Source: Clostridiaceae bacterium (GTDB lineage Bacteria > Bacillota > Clostridia > DSM-8532). Taken from it: a stretch of DNA of 42,363 nucleotides. This document shows positions 35,731 to 42,363 of the stretch, piece by piece. Location of the stretch: positions 1 to 42,363 of the forward strand of contig DUNT01000122.1 in NCBI GenBank assembly GCA_012839205.1, written 5' to 3'. Each line of letters opens with the position of its first letter. Within the stretch, counting starts at the first letter, position 1. The translations under genes were made by a program, and so were the position numbers. The notes below the pieces were generated by a model that saw nothing but the letters and a program-made list of their open reading frames with translations, searched no databases and had not been told where the DNA came from.

Positions 35731-35767
35731 AAAATAGCGCATGTTTAGGTAAGCATGCGCTATTTTT
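35729..35767. terminator. Bidirectional terminator between convergent genes
   Basis: The long perfect stem AAAATAGCGCATG/CATGCGCTATTTT has a ten-base loop. It is flanked by A on the left and T on the right, so it serves the CofE-like gene and the small membrane protein gene on the other strand. Confidence 0.92.
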
Positions 35768-36050
35768 AACGCTTAATTAATATATCCAGTATTAGTGAAC
35801 CAAAAATTAACATAACCCAAAATCTGAAGGAATAGATTACAATCCACTCGATTATTTTGATCTGACCGCCAAAGAATGAAAAACCGGCCATAAAAGAGAC
35901 AGTAATAAAAAGAGCCAGTAAGAGGAAAGCCAAAAATACTATAGTACCTATTTTTAACATCAACTTACTATGTACATTAAGTTCGGTAAATTTTCTGATG
36001 GTAGAGTTGACCAGATTGCGAAATCGGCTTGTAGTATTTTTCTCATTCAT
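35766..36050 (-). CDS. Small two-helix membrane protein, unknown function
   Basis: This 94-residue protein has a basic N-terminus (about 1-30), two hydrophobic helices (about 34-58 and 68-90) and a short KR tail. The ATG follows AAGGGGG on the minus strand. I recognise no family. It converges on the CofE-like gene and shares its terminator. Confidence 0.7.
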   Translation of the reverse strand: MNEKNTTSRFRNLVNSTIRKFTELNVHSKLMLKIGTIVFLAFLLLALFITVSFMAGFSFFGGQIKIIEWIVIYSFRFWVMLIFGSLILDILIKR

Positions 36051-36302
36051 ATAAAATGCCCCCCTTATAATTAACTCACTATTACTAAGTTAACACAGTG
36101 ACATAACAATTATCAATTAATAAAATATGGAATCTATACTATTTAAGCCCTTTCAATAAATATTTTACGAAGACCGTCTTATGTATAACCCCTTATAATC
36201 TTTATCATTTATTCTGGATGCACATGGTAGCCTGCAGACTGGCAAGATACCCGAAAACTTTGATATAATCAATATCAGTGAATTAAATCTCGGGAGAAAG
36301 CA

Positions 36303-37388
36303 ATGAATAACAGAATAATAACAACTTATGGCCAGAATTTATGGAAAATGACAATAGATGTTCTCAGAAAGGCAGAACTGGAGAAAATGATACCAAAGGG
36401 CTCCTATATAGGAATAAAGCCAAACCTGGTGGTGGCTAAACCTTCATCTTCGGGAGCCACAACATCTCCGATTATTGTGTCAGCACTGATAGAATATCTG
36501 AAAGAGTATCAACATGATAATCTTGTTATTTTAGAGAGCTCATGGATTGGAGACAGTACTAATAGGGCATTCAAAGTCTGTGGATACCAGGACATATCTA
36601 AAAAATACAATGTTCCGCTTTTTGATATTAAGCAGGATACATATACAATGAAGACTTTTAATGGGATGAAGATGGAAGTAAGCGACAAGGTGCTCTCGCT
36701 GGATTTTATTATTAATGTACCGGTACTAAAGGGTCACTGTCAGACATTGGTGACAGGAGCTCTCAAAAATATGAAAGGATGTATTTCTGACAGAGAAAAG
36801 CGTAATTTTCATACCAGGGGGCTTCACAGGCCCATTGCTTATCTGAATAAGATAATAAAGCAGGATTTCGTTTTGGTTGATGGTATATGTGGAGACCTTG
36901 ATTTTGAAGAAGGTGGGAATCCTGTGCAAATGAACCGTATTTTTTGCGGTACCGACCCTGTGCTGATGGATTCATATATTGCGTCAAATATGGGGTATAG
37001 GCCATATGATGTTAATTATATAAAAATAGCTGAAGAAATAGGGGTTGGAAGCGCAGATATTGAAAATGCTGATATTATTGTACTTGATAAGGATGAAAGC
37101 ATAGCAAAACCATCCCCCTCAAGAAAAGTACAGAGGCTTTCACAATATGTAAATGAAAAAGACGCATGTTCGGCATGCTATGCTAATTTAATCCAGGCTC
37201 TGGCAAGGCTTGATGACGAAGGATTATTACATCAATTTAAGAATAATCCAATTTTTATTGGGCAGGGATACAAAGCTCAGGAGTGTGACGGGCTAGGTAT
37301 AGGAAAATGCACCTCGGGAGTAGACAAAAACATAGGAGGATGCCCTCCGTCAACACCTGCCATTCTTGATTTTCTTAAGAGTATATAA
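36303..37388 (+). CDS. DUF362 protein with C-terminal cysteine cluster
   Basis: This 361-residue protein has the DUF362 pattern: IGIKPNLVVAKPSSSGATTSP near the N-terminus, INVPVLKGHCQTLVTGALKNMKGC (shared Cys/Gly-rich core), and TDPVLMDSYIASNMGY. The C-terminal part has Cys at 289, 292, 328, 336 and 347, possible metal or Fe-S ligands. DUF362 proteins often carry ferredoxin-like domains and act with redox partners, but their reaction is unknown. GGGAGAAAG lies before the ATG. The next gene begins 23 bases later. Confidence 0.85.
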   Translation: MNNRIITTYGQNLWKMTIDVLRKAELEKMIPKGSYIGIKPNLVVAKPSSSGATTSPIIVSALIEYLKEYQHDNLVILESSWIGDSTNRAFKVCGYQDISKKYNVPLFDIKQDTYTMKTFNGMKMEVSDKVLSLDFIINVPVLKGHCQTLVTGALKNMKGCISDREKRNFHTRGLHRPIAYLNKIIKQDFVLVDGICGDLDFEEGGNPVQMNRIFCGTDPVLMDSYIASNMGYRPYDVNYIKIAEEIGVGSADIENADIIVLDKDESIAKPSPSRKVQRLSQYVNEKDACSACYANLIQALARLDDEGLLHQFKNNPIFIGQGYKAQECDGLGIGKCTSGVDKNIGGCPPSTPAILDFLKSI

Positions 37389-37411
37389 AACGATTAATGA
37401 GAGAGTGTTAA

Positions 37412-37975
37412 ATGATAAAACGGGAACTATATGAAAAAGTCTATAATATACTTGACAAAGTCACTCCACTTCAATCAGACTGCGGAGAACTATGCGGAAA
37501 GGCTTGCTGTCAATCGCCGGATGAAGATGCAGGGATGTACCTTTTTCCCGGTGAAGAAATTATGTTCACTGAACTTCCATCCTGGCTAAAGATTGAAGTA
37601 TCGGATTTTACCTATGGCGACAATAAGCCGGTGTTAATAGCAATATGTTCAGATAAATGCCAACGTGAATTGAGACCATTGGCGTGCAGGATTTTTCCTT
37701 TAACTCCATACATGACCCGTAGTGGAGTTATGAGCATAAAAATTGACCCCCGGGCAATTCCAATGTGTCCCTTAGCAAAAGAAGCTACATTGGATGAAAC
37801 TTTTGTTTCTGCTGTCGCAAGAGTTTTTAAGCTACTTTCGAAAGAGAAGGAAATTCAATCTTTCGTTTTAGCAGTTTCAAGATTAATAGATGAACAGGAG
37901 AGGATTCTTAATTTTTTTGTTGCTAAACAAAAGGCGAAAAAACAAAGGCGTGCTATTCGCAGGAAGAAGTATTAG
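37412..37975 (+). CDS. Cysteine-rich protein, possible Fe-S or zinc protein
   Basis: This 187-residue soluble protein has Cys at 24, 28, 32, 33, 79, 83, 92 and 119 (CGELCGKACC, CSDKC, LACRIFPLTPY). The CxxxCxxxCC...C...RP..CR..P spacing recalls YkgJ-type putative metal-binding proteins. A Lys/Arg-rich tail (about 167-187) may bind nucleic acid. It appears cotranscribed with the DUF362 gene, so the two may share a redox or metal task. Its ribosome site is weak (GAGAG). Function unknown. Confidence 0.78.
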   Translation: MIKRELYEKVYNILDKVTPLQSDCGELCGKACCQSPDEDAGMYLFPGEEIMFTELPSWLKIEVSDFTYGDNKPVLIAICSDKCQRELRPLACRIFPLTPYMTRSGVMSIKIDPRAIPMCPLAKEATLDETFVSAVARVFKLLSKEKEIQSFVLAVSRLIDEQERILNFFVAKQKAKKQRRAIRRKKY

Positions 37976-38036
37976 AAGACCCAGATTAAATAACATCTGA
38001 TACTGTGATAACTTTATTATTAATAACAATAATTTA

Positions 38037-38303
38037 TTAAATAAATAAACCATCAAATTTTCTTATTAGTGATACAAAAATGATTAAGAACACTATTATA
38101 TAGACAGCGATTTTAATTATTATGGAAATAGTTTTGAACATCAGTCTAAATAGTTTTGTAACAGTACTTAGGACAGCGTTTTTTGTCCTCTTACCACACT
38201 TTGGACATACGGCAGCATTTGCAAAAAACTCGTTACTGCACCGTCTACATTTCTTAAAATTATGAGTTATATATGACAATTCCGGACTGCCATAAGCTCC
38301 CAT
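38037..38303 (-). CDS. Small zinc-ribbon membrane protein
   Basis: This 88-residue protein has a zinc ribbon (C19, C22, C33, C36: KKCRRCSN and CPKCGKR) followed by one membrane helix (about 59-80). AAAGGGGATT precedes the ATG on the minus strand. Family function is unknown. Confidence 0.75.
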   Translation of the reverse strand: MGAYGSPELSYITHNFKKCRRCSNEFFANAAVCPKCGKRTKNAVLSTVTKLFRLMFKTISIIIKIAVYIIVFLIIFVSLIRKFDGLFI

Positions 38304-38451
38304 AAATAATCCCCTTTTATAATTATGATATCTTCAAAACTATCTTATTACATCCTTTAATATATATAAATAAGCATTTATTACTATTATTTCTTGTTAT
38401 TAGACCTATATTGAATTATTCGGGAATTATGCGCTTAGAACAGTATTATTC

Positions 38452-38487
38452 AAAAAGCGGGTTATAACCATAATAATTATAACCCGC
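38452..38487 (-). terminator. Terminator of tRNA-Leu
   Basis: On the minus strand GCGGGTTATAA pairs with TTATAACCCGC and is followed by TTTTTG, directly after the tRNA. Confidence 0.88.
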
Positions 38488-38488
38488 C

Positions 38489-38571
38489 TGGTGCGGACAA
38501 AGGGACTTGAACCCCCACGGTTTCCCGCTAGATCCTAAATCTAGTGCGTCTGCCAATTCCGCCATGTCCGC
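38489..38571 (-). tRNA. tRNA-Leu (anticodon TAG)
   Basis: Read on the minus strand it starts GCGGACA, pairing with TGTCCGC. It has the anticodon stem CTAGA/TCTAG with loop TTTAGGA (anticodon TAG) and a variable arm GGGAAACCGTG typical of class II tRNAs. The T-arm has GGTTCAAGTCC, and CCA is encoded. It has its own promoter and terminator. Confidence 0.95.
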
Positions 38572-38588
38572 AAACATGGTACTTTGCA

Positions 38589-38617
38589 ATTATAGCAACG
38601 GCTTTGGCGTTTGTCAA
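38589..38617 (-). promoter_or_regulatory. tRNA-Leu promoter
   Basis: On the minus strand, consensus-perfect TTGACA and TATAAT are separated by 17 bases, 18 bases upstream of the tRNA. Confidence 0.9.
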
Positions 38618-38785
38618 GTTCTCCGGAAAATCAGATAGCGTTAGCAGGTAATCTATATTTAAATTATTTTCATACACTTTGGAATACAATGGGGATTTCA
38701 TCATTAATAGCCTGAAAAACTTATACAGATTCTTGAATTATTCAGGTATATTTAGGTAATCATAATTTGAAGGGAGGTAGAGTAT

Positions 38786-40723
38786 ATGGCAAAATTATTT
38801 GAAAAGAATATAATAGGCGGCGTGGAGCTAAAGAACCGGTTGGGTATGGGGCCTATGGGCTTTGGTCACACAGATGCTGACGGCGGGTACTCAGACAGAC
38901 AAATAGAATACTATGTCGAAAGGGCCAAAGGCGGATATGGATTAATTTATCCGACTGCAACAAAGGTGAGTTCAAAATTTGAACCATCACCATTTCCCAA
39001 TATCCTTCAGGATTCACATCATGGTACAAGATTAAATATAATATGTGAAAAGGTACATCAGTACGGTGCAAAAGTATGTTCACAGCTCTCTTTAGGATTA
39101 GGCCGGGTTGGTATTCCATATCTGGATTTAATACCTAAATCATCAAGTAAAGTGCCTTATTTCTGGAATCCTAATATTATGTGCGAAGCCTATACAGTAG
39201 ATGAAATTAAATTTCTGGTTGATGAATTTGGTAAGGCATCACTCCTGGCCAAGAATGCGGGAGTAGATTTTATTGAAATACACGCATATGGCGGATATCT
39301 GATAGATCAGTTTATTTCTGACGTTTGGAATAAACGTGAGGATGAGTATGGCGGCAGCCTGGAAAACAGATTACGCATAGTTTACGAGATTAAGGATTCT
39401 GTGCGCAAGTATTGTGGCCCGGATTTGCCTATAATTATCAAGCTGACGCCAGTTCATGGTTTTGAGGGCGGACGTGAACTTGAGGAAGGTATAGAAATTC
39501 TGAAAAATCTGGATGATAAGGGGTTTGCGGCCTTTCATCTGGACTATGGAACTTACGAGTGTTGGTACAATGCCGTAACCACTGTTTATCAAAAGGAGGG
39601 AAATCAGCTGTTTGTTGCCGAAGCCGCCAAGAAAGCCGGAATCAAAACACCGTTGATTGTTCAGGGGAAATTAGCTGATCCCGATTTAGCACAAAAAGTA
39701 ATAGAGGAAGGAATTGCCGACTTTATTCTTCATGGTCATCCTTCGCTTACAGATCCTCATTGGCCTAACAAGGTTAAAAGGGGAGATGCGGAAGATATAT
39801 GCCCGTGTATCGGATGCAATGAGTGTATTTACGTTATAATGCTGAACAGACATACCACATGCGCTGTAAATCCTCTGTGCGGTATGGAGAAGGATTATGA
39901 GCTTACTCCCGCAAGAGAGAAAAAAGATGTCCTGGTTATAGGCAGCGGCCCAGGGGGTGCTACGGCGGCTATTACGGCAGCTCAGCGGGGTTTTAAGGTG
40001 GAGCTTTGGGAAAAGGATGCAGAACTTGGAGGGACAATCATTGCCGCAGGCGCGCCGGACTTCAAGGTGCCGGTAAAAAGATATGTGGAATATTTGCGCA
40101 GACAAATAAGCAAGAACGATATAAAAGTGAAACTGAATAAGGAAGCCACTGTGGAAGATATTATCAAACGTAAGCCTGATACGGTTATCCTTGCTGCCGG
40201 CAGCAATCCAATAATTCCAGAAATAGAAGGGCTTGATAAACTTCATGTGGTAGAATCTACAGCTATGCTTAAAGCAGGTACATGTACCGGTGACAAAGTT
40301 GTGGTGCTGGGGGGTGGCCTTGTTGGATGTGAGGCAGCACTTCATTTGGATGGTCAAGGTAAAGAGGTGACTATAGTGGAAGAGCTGGACGATATTCTGC
40401 TGACGGTAAAACATGCACTTAATAATGATCAGGCCTTGCGCAAGCTGATTGCGGAATCAAATATAAAAATATTAACTGCTACCCGTATGGTAAAAGGGCA
40501 GGAAGGTGAAGTTACAGTAGAAAAGGGTGGTGAAAAGCAGACAATTCCCTGTGATACCCTTGTAATCGCTGTAGGTTATGTTTCTAACAGGAATATGGAA
40601 GAACAGCTGCGAGGGAAAATTAAACAGGTAATAACCATTGGTGACAATGTCAAGCCAGGAAAGATTATTGATGCCGTTCATCAGGGCTATCATACAGCGC
40701 GTCTGTTGGAACAGTTGGATTAG
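38786..40723 (+). CDS. FMN/FAD/4Fe-4S oxidoreductase of the old yellow enzyme (FadH / enoate-reductase-like) family
   Basis: This 645-residue protein has an N-terminal FMN TIM barrel (about 1-330; GMGPMGFGH, HAYGGYLIDQFISDVWN, EYGGSLENRLR). A 4Fe-4S motif follows with C341, C344, C347 and C359. An FAD-binding segment (about 382, VLVIGSGPGGATAAITAAQRG) and an NAD(P)-binding insert (about 505, VVVLGGGLVGCEAA) complete it. This order is that of 2,4-dienoyl-CoA reductase, enoate reductase and bile-acid BaiCD/BaiH. It should reduce an activated C=C bond; the substrate is not evident. GGGAGG lies before the ATG. Confidence 0.92.
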   Translation: MAKLFEKNIIGGVELKNRLGMGPMGFGHTDADGGYSDRQIEYYVERAKGGYGLIYPTATKVSSKFEPSPFPNILQDSHHGTRLNIICEKVHQYGAKVCSQLSLGLGRVGIPYLDLIPKSSSKVPYFWNPNIMCEAYTVDEIKFLVDEFGKASLLAKNAGVDFIEIHAYGGYLIDQFISDVWNKREDEYGGSLENRLRIVYEIKDSVRKYCGPDLPIIIKLTPVHGFEGGRELEEGIEILKNLDDKGFAAFHLDYGTYECWYNAVTTVYQKEGNQLFVAEAAKKAGIKTPLIVQGKLADPDLAQKVIEEGIADFILHGHPSLTDPHWPNKVKRGDAEDICPCIGCNECIYVIMLNRHTTCAVNPLCGMEKDYELTPAREKKDVLVIGSGPGGATAAITAAQRGFKVELWEKDAELGGTIIAAGAPDFKVPVKRYVEYLRRQISKNDIKVKLNKEATVEDIIKRKPDTVILAAGSNPIIPEIEGLDKLHVVESTAMLKAGTCTGDKVVVLGGGLVGCEAALHLDGQGKEVTIVEELDDILLTVKHALNNDQALRKLIAESNIKILTATRMVKGQEGEVTVEKGGEKQTIPCDTLVIAVGYVSNRNMEEQLRGKIKQVITIGDNVKPGKIIDAVHQGYHTARLLEQLD

Positions 40724-40724
40724 C

Positions 40725-40838
40725 ATGACAGAACCCCGCACATACAAATCAAATAAAGAATTAAATAAAAGTCATGCAGTAGTTTTTGACAGCAACAGAA
40801 TTAAAGAAGATATTACAAGTCTCAGAATGAAGGTTTAA
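40725..40838 (+). CDS. Possible 37-residue hydrophilic peptide
   Basis: An ATG one base after the reductase stop opens 37 codons (MTEPRTYKSNKELNKSHAVV...) that end near 40838. The peptide is hydrophilic and matches nothing I know. There is no good ribosome site (only GGATTAG), so translation would need coupling to the upstream gene. Confidence 0.25.
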   Translation: MTEPRTYKSNKELNKSHAVVFDSNRIKEDITSLRMKV

Positions 40839-40964
40839 ATAGTATAAATGACGGTTTTTCAATTATTTATTATGTAAGGATAATTAAATATAATTATCCT
40901 TTTCGTCTGCTTATTTTTTCATAGATAGTAATAATGTGTCTGTCACTCCAATTATGCAGGCAAT

Positions 40965-40994
40965 ATTACATTTATCTTTTATTTATGGTATAAT
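40965..40994 (+). promoter_or_regulatory. Extended -10 promoter of the opine-dehydrogenase leader
   Basis: TATAAT (40989-40994) is preceded by TGG, giving an extended -10. The -35 match ATTACA (spacing 18) is moderate. Confidence 0.6.
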
Positions 40995-41000
40995 ACAAAA

Positions 41001-41142
41001 TATAGCTGTTAATAGAAATCCATCATGACGTTTTATAATCACGGAAATAAAGCGGTTTTTGATGGATTCCAAAGTGTATAAACTTCATAATAAACAGTTC
41101 AAATCAATCTATAAAAATACGTCGATATTTTACAGAAAAAAT
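41001..41142 (+). ncRNA. Structured leader RNA of unknown class
   Basis: The outer stem AGCTGTT (41004-41010) pairs with AACAGTT (41093-41099). A nested 9-bp stem AATCCATCA (41017-41025) pairs with TGATGGATT (41060-41068). A terminator follows at 41143. The layout (promoter, nested stems, terminator, then gene) is that of a riboswitch or attenuator. I do not recognise the core as a known class. Confidence 0.45.
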
Positions 41143-41163
41143 CGTGTTTATAAGCACGTTTTT
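41143..41163 (+). terminator. Leader terminator before the opine-dehydrogenase-like gene
   Basis: CGTGTT pairs with AGCACG (one G-T) around TATA and is followed by five T. It lies 79 bases before the start codon. Confidence 0.65.
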
Positions 41164-41241
41164 ATTGCGTTAATTCATTATTAACTTAATAAAGCTTGTT
41201 TAAAAATGCAGGAAAATATTATATACAGAAAGGATGATCAA

Positions 41242-42327
41242 ATGCGCATTTCAATTCTTGGGGCTGGTCATGCCGGTACAGCGGTTGCAGCAGACCTAAG
41301 TTTGCGAGGGCATGAAGTTACTTTAATTAAGACATCGCATGCTATGCATAATAAAAATTTTAATTACCTTATAAATACTGATGGTGCAGTTCGTCTTATA
41401 GAAAAAGGAAAAGCCCAATTAACGAATATAGCGAATGTTACTCGTGATTTATCACATATCAGTGAAAGTGAAGTAATAATCATCTATATTCAGACAAATT
41501 ACCACGAACAGCTGATAAAGCGGATAAAATCTTACCTTCGGGATGGGCAGATTTTGCTTCTGAATCCCGGGTACCTTTCGACAGCCTATGTGTTAAAATA
41601 CTGCGGAGATATTAAATTAACGGTTGTCGAGGCACAAAGCTCTTTTATAGATTGCCGGATTAGTGAGCCTGGAACAGTTAATATTACTTTCCGTAATAAA
41701 AGAAATCCATTGGGAGTATTTCCCGCAAGCCACAGGCAAGAGTGTGAGGCAAAACTTAATAAGCTGGGTTTTCCTTTTGTTTATCTGACCTCAGTAGTTG
41801 AGGCTGCGCTCCACAACCCGAACCTTATTGTGCACACGGTTGGAGGTATTATGAGTATTCCCCGTGTTGAAAAAACTAAGGGCGAGTACTACATGTACAG
41901 AGAGGTTTTTACACCCAGTGTATGGAATATATTGGAAGAATTGGACAATGAAAAAATGAATGTAATGGAGAAGTTAGGTTGCAAGCGTATTCCCTATGTG
42001 GAGGCCTGTAAATTTCGTAATACGTTAGATGATACCCGTGATGCCAAGGAAGTTTTCTTCTGGTATGCCAGCATGCCTGATCCGTTAAAGGGACCAACAA
42101 GAGTCGATTCACGCTATATAACAGAGGACGTACCCCAGGGATTAGTGCTTCTGGAAACTCTGGGTTCAGAGTATAAGGTGGATACACCAATTTGTTCCTC
42201 CCTGATAGATATAGCTTCAGCTGCATTGGGACGTGATTTACGGTCAGTAGGCAGGACATTGGAAAGGTTAGGAAAAGATAATTTAGAACGAATACTTCAA
42301 GAAGTAGGTGCTCGCGCATATGTCTGA
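41242..42327 (+). CDS. Octopine/nopaline-dehydrogenase-family NAD(P)-dependent enzyme
   Basis: This 361-residue protein has an N-terminal Rossmann fold (ISILGAGHAGTAVAADLSLRGHEVTL) and LLLNPGYLSTAYVL. The opine-dehydrogenase C-terminal domain follows (about 175-330), with HNPNLIVHTVGGIMSI carrying the conserved His. The family condenses an amino acid with a 2-oxoacid and reduces the imine, or runs the reverse. Substrates cannot be read here. The ATG follows AAAGGATGA; an in-frame ATG 36 bases upstream is less likely. A following frame overlaps its stop codon. Confidence 0.88.
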   Translation: MRISILGAGHAGTAVAADLSLRGHEVTLIKTSHAMHNKNFNYLINTDGAVRLIEKGKAQLTNIANVTRDLSHISESEVIIIYIQTNYHEQLIKRIKSYLRDGQILLLNPGYLSTAYVLKYCGDIKLTVVEAQSSFIDCRISEPGTVNITFRNKRNPLGVFPASHRQECEAKLNKLGFPFVYLTSVVEAALHNPNLIVHTVGGIMSIPRVEKTKGEYYMYREVFTPSVWNILEELDNEKMNVMEKLGCKRIPYVEACKFRNTLDDTRDAKEVFFWYASMPDPLKGPTRVDSRYITEDVPQGLVLLETLGSEYKVDTPICSSLIDIASAALGRDLRSVGRTLERLGKDNLERILQEVGARAYV

Positions 42328-42363
42328 GGTAATTAATAAGGCAGGAAGATGGGAAAGGTTATG
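42320..42363 (+). CDS. Start of a further gene, cut by the window end
   Basis: An ATG overlaps the end of the opine-dehydrogenase-like gene by eight bases and stays open to the window edge (MSEVINKAGRWERL). An alternative is the ATG near 42349 in another frame (MGKVM), with AAGG seven bases upstream. The sequence is too short to choose a frame or family. Confidence 0.35.
   Translation, partial: MSEVINKAGRWERL

Noticed and set aside
39686-40414. Open frame of 242 codons on the minus strand inside the flavin reductase gene
   Set aside because: It is antisense to a clear, full-length flavin/Fe-S enzyme, has Cys/His/Phe-rich unnatural composition and no ribosome site, so it is a shadow frame.

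Overview
The window looks like chromosomal DNA of a low-GC, anaerobic, Gram-positive Clostridia-type bacterium. This is inferred from AT-rich sequence, strong GGAGG ribosome binding sites, the dgt-dnaG-rpoD order, infC-rpmI-rplT with an ATT start, an AbrB/SpoVT regulator, a ydaO-type c-di-AMP riboswitch, and DUF1292/DUF3048 genes next to ruvX. I cannot name the species. No phage, transposase, plasmid or CRISPR locus is visible.

Layout. (1) 1-4415: an SPFH/band-7 membrane protein, a repeat-filled gap (one copy of a two-copy palindromic element plus GTCATTCTGAGCG-type repeats), a DUF3810 membrane protein with HExxH, a small membrane protein, a HEAT-like lipoprotein and tRNA-Pro(GGG). (2) 4416-7898: arabinose genes. 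araD and araR are on the minus strand and araA on the plus strand, with two back-to-back promoters each followed by an AraR-type operator; no araB is present. The second palindromic element copy follows araA. (3) 8413-14549: a zinc-ribbon membrane protein, an AbrB-type regulator, then dgt, dnaG and rpoD (dNTP control, primase, housekeeping sigma factor). (4) 14895-24122: a c-di-AMP riboswitch with its terminator leads a SulP anion transporter and a nine-gene Mrp/Mbh-type cation/proton antiporter operon (mrpE, F, G, a DUF4040/MbhD-like gene, an MbhE-like gene, mrpB, C, D and two more NuoL/M/N-like subunits). No hydrogenase or oxidoreductase subunits follow. (5) 24150-26341: infC-rpmI-rplT behind an attenuator-like leader, then a SpoU-family rRNA methyltransferase. 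(6) 26347-33357: lower glycolysis (gap, pgk, tpiA, gpmI), then ruvX, DUF1292 and a DUF3048 lipoprotein; gap carries a Rex-like operator candidate. (7) 33358-42363: a decayed repeat, a LysR regulator divergent from a CofE-like ligase, a DUF362 protein paired with a cysteine-rich protein, tRNA-Leu(TAG), an old-yellow-enzyme/FadH-type flavin and Fe-S reductase, and an opine-dehydrogenase-like gene preceded by a structured, terminator-ended leader.

Most interesting points. The c-di-AMP-controlled SulP plus three-antiporter Mrp module reads as one second-messenger-gated ion/osmotic homeostasis system. The two diverged palindromic elements at 1081-1207 and 7951-8070 share inner stems as well as ends and belong to no family I recognise. 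The 41001-41163 leader is a candidate unassigned regulatory RNA. Functions are homology-style readings made by eye; no searches were run.
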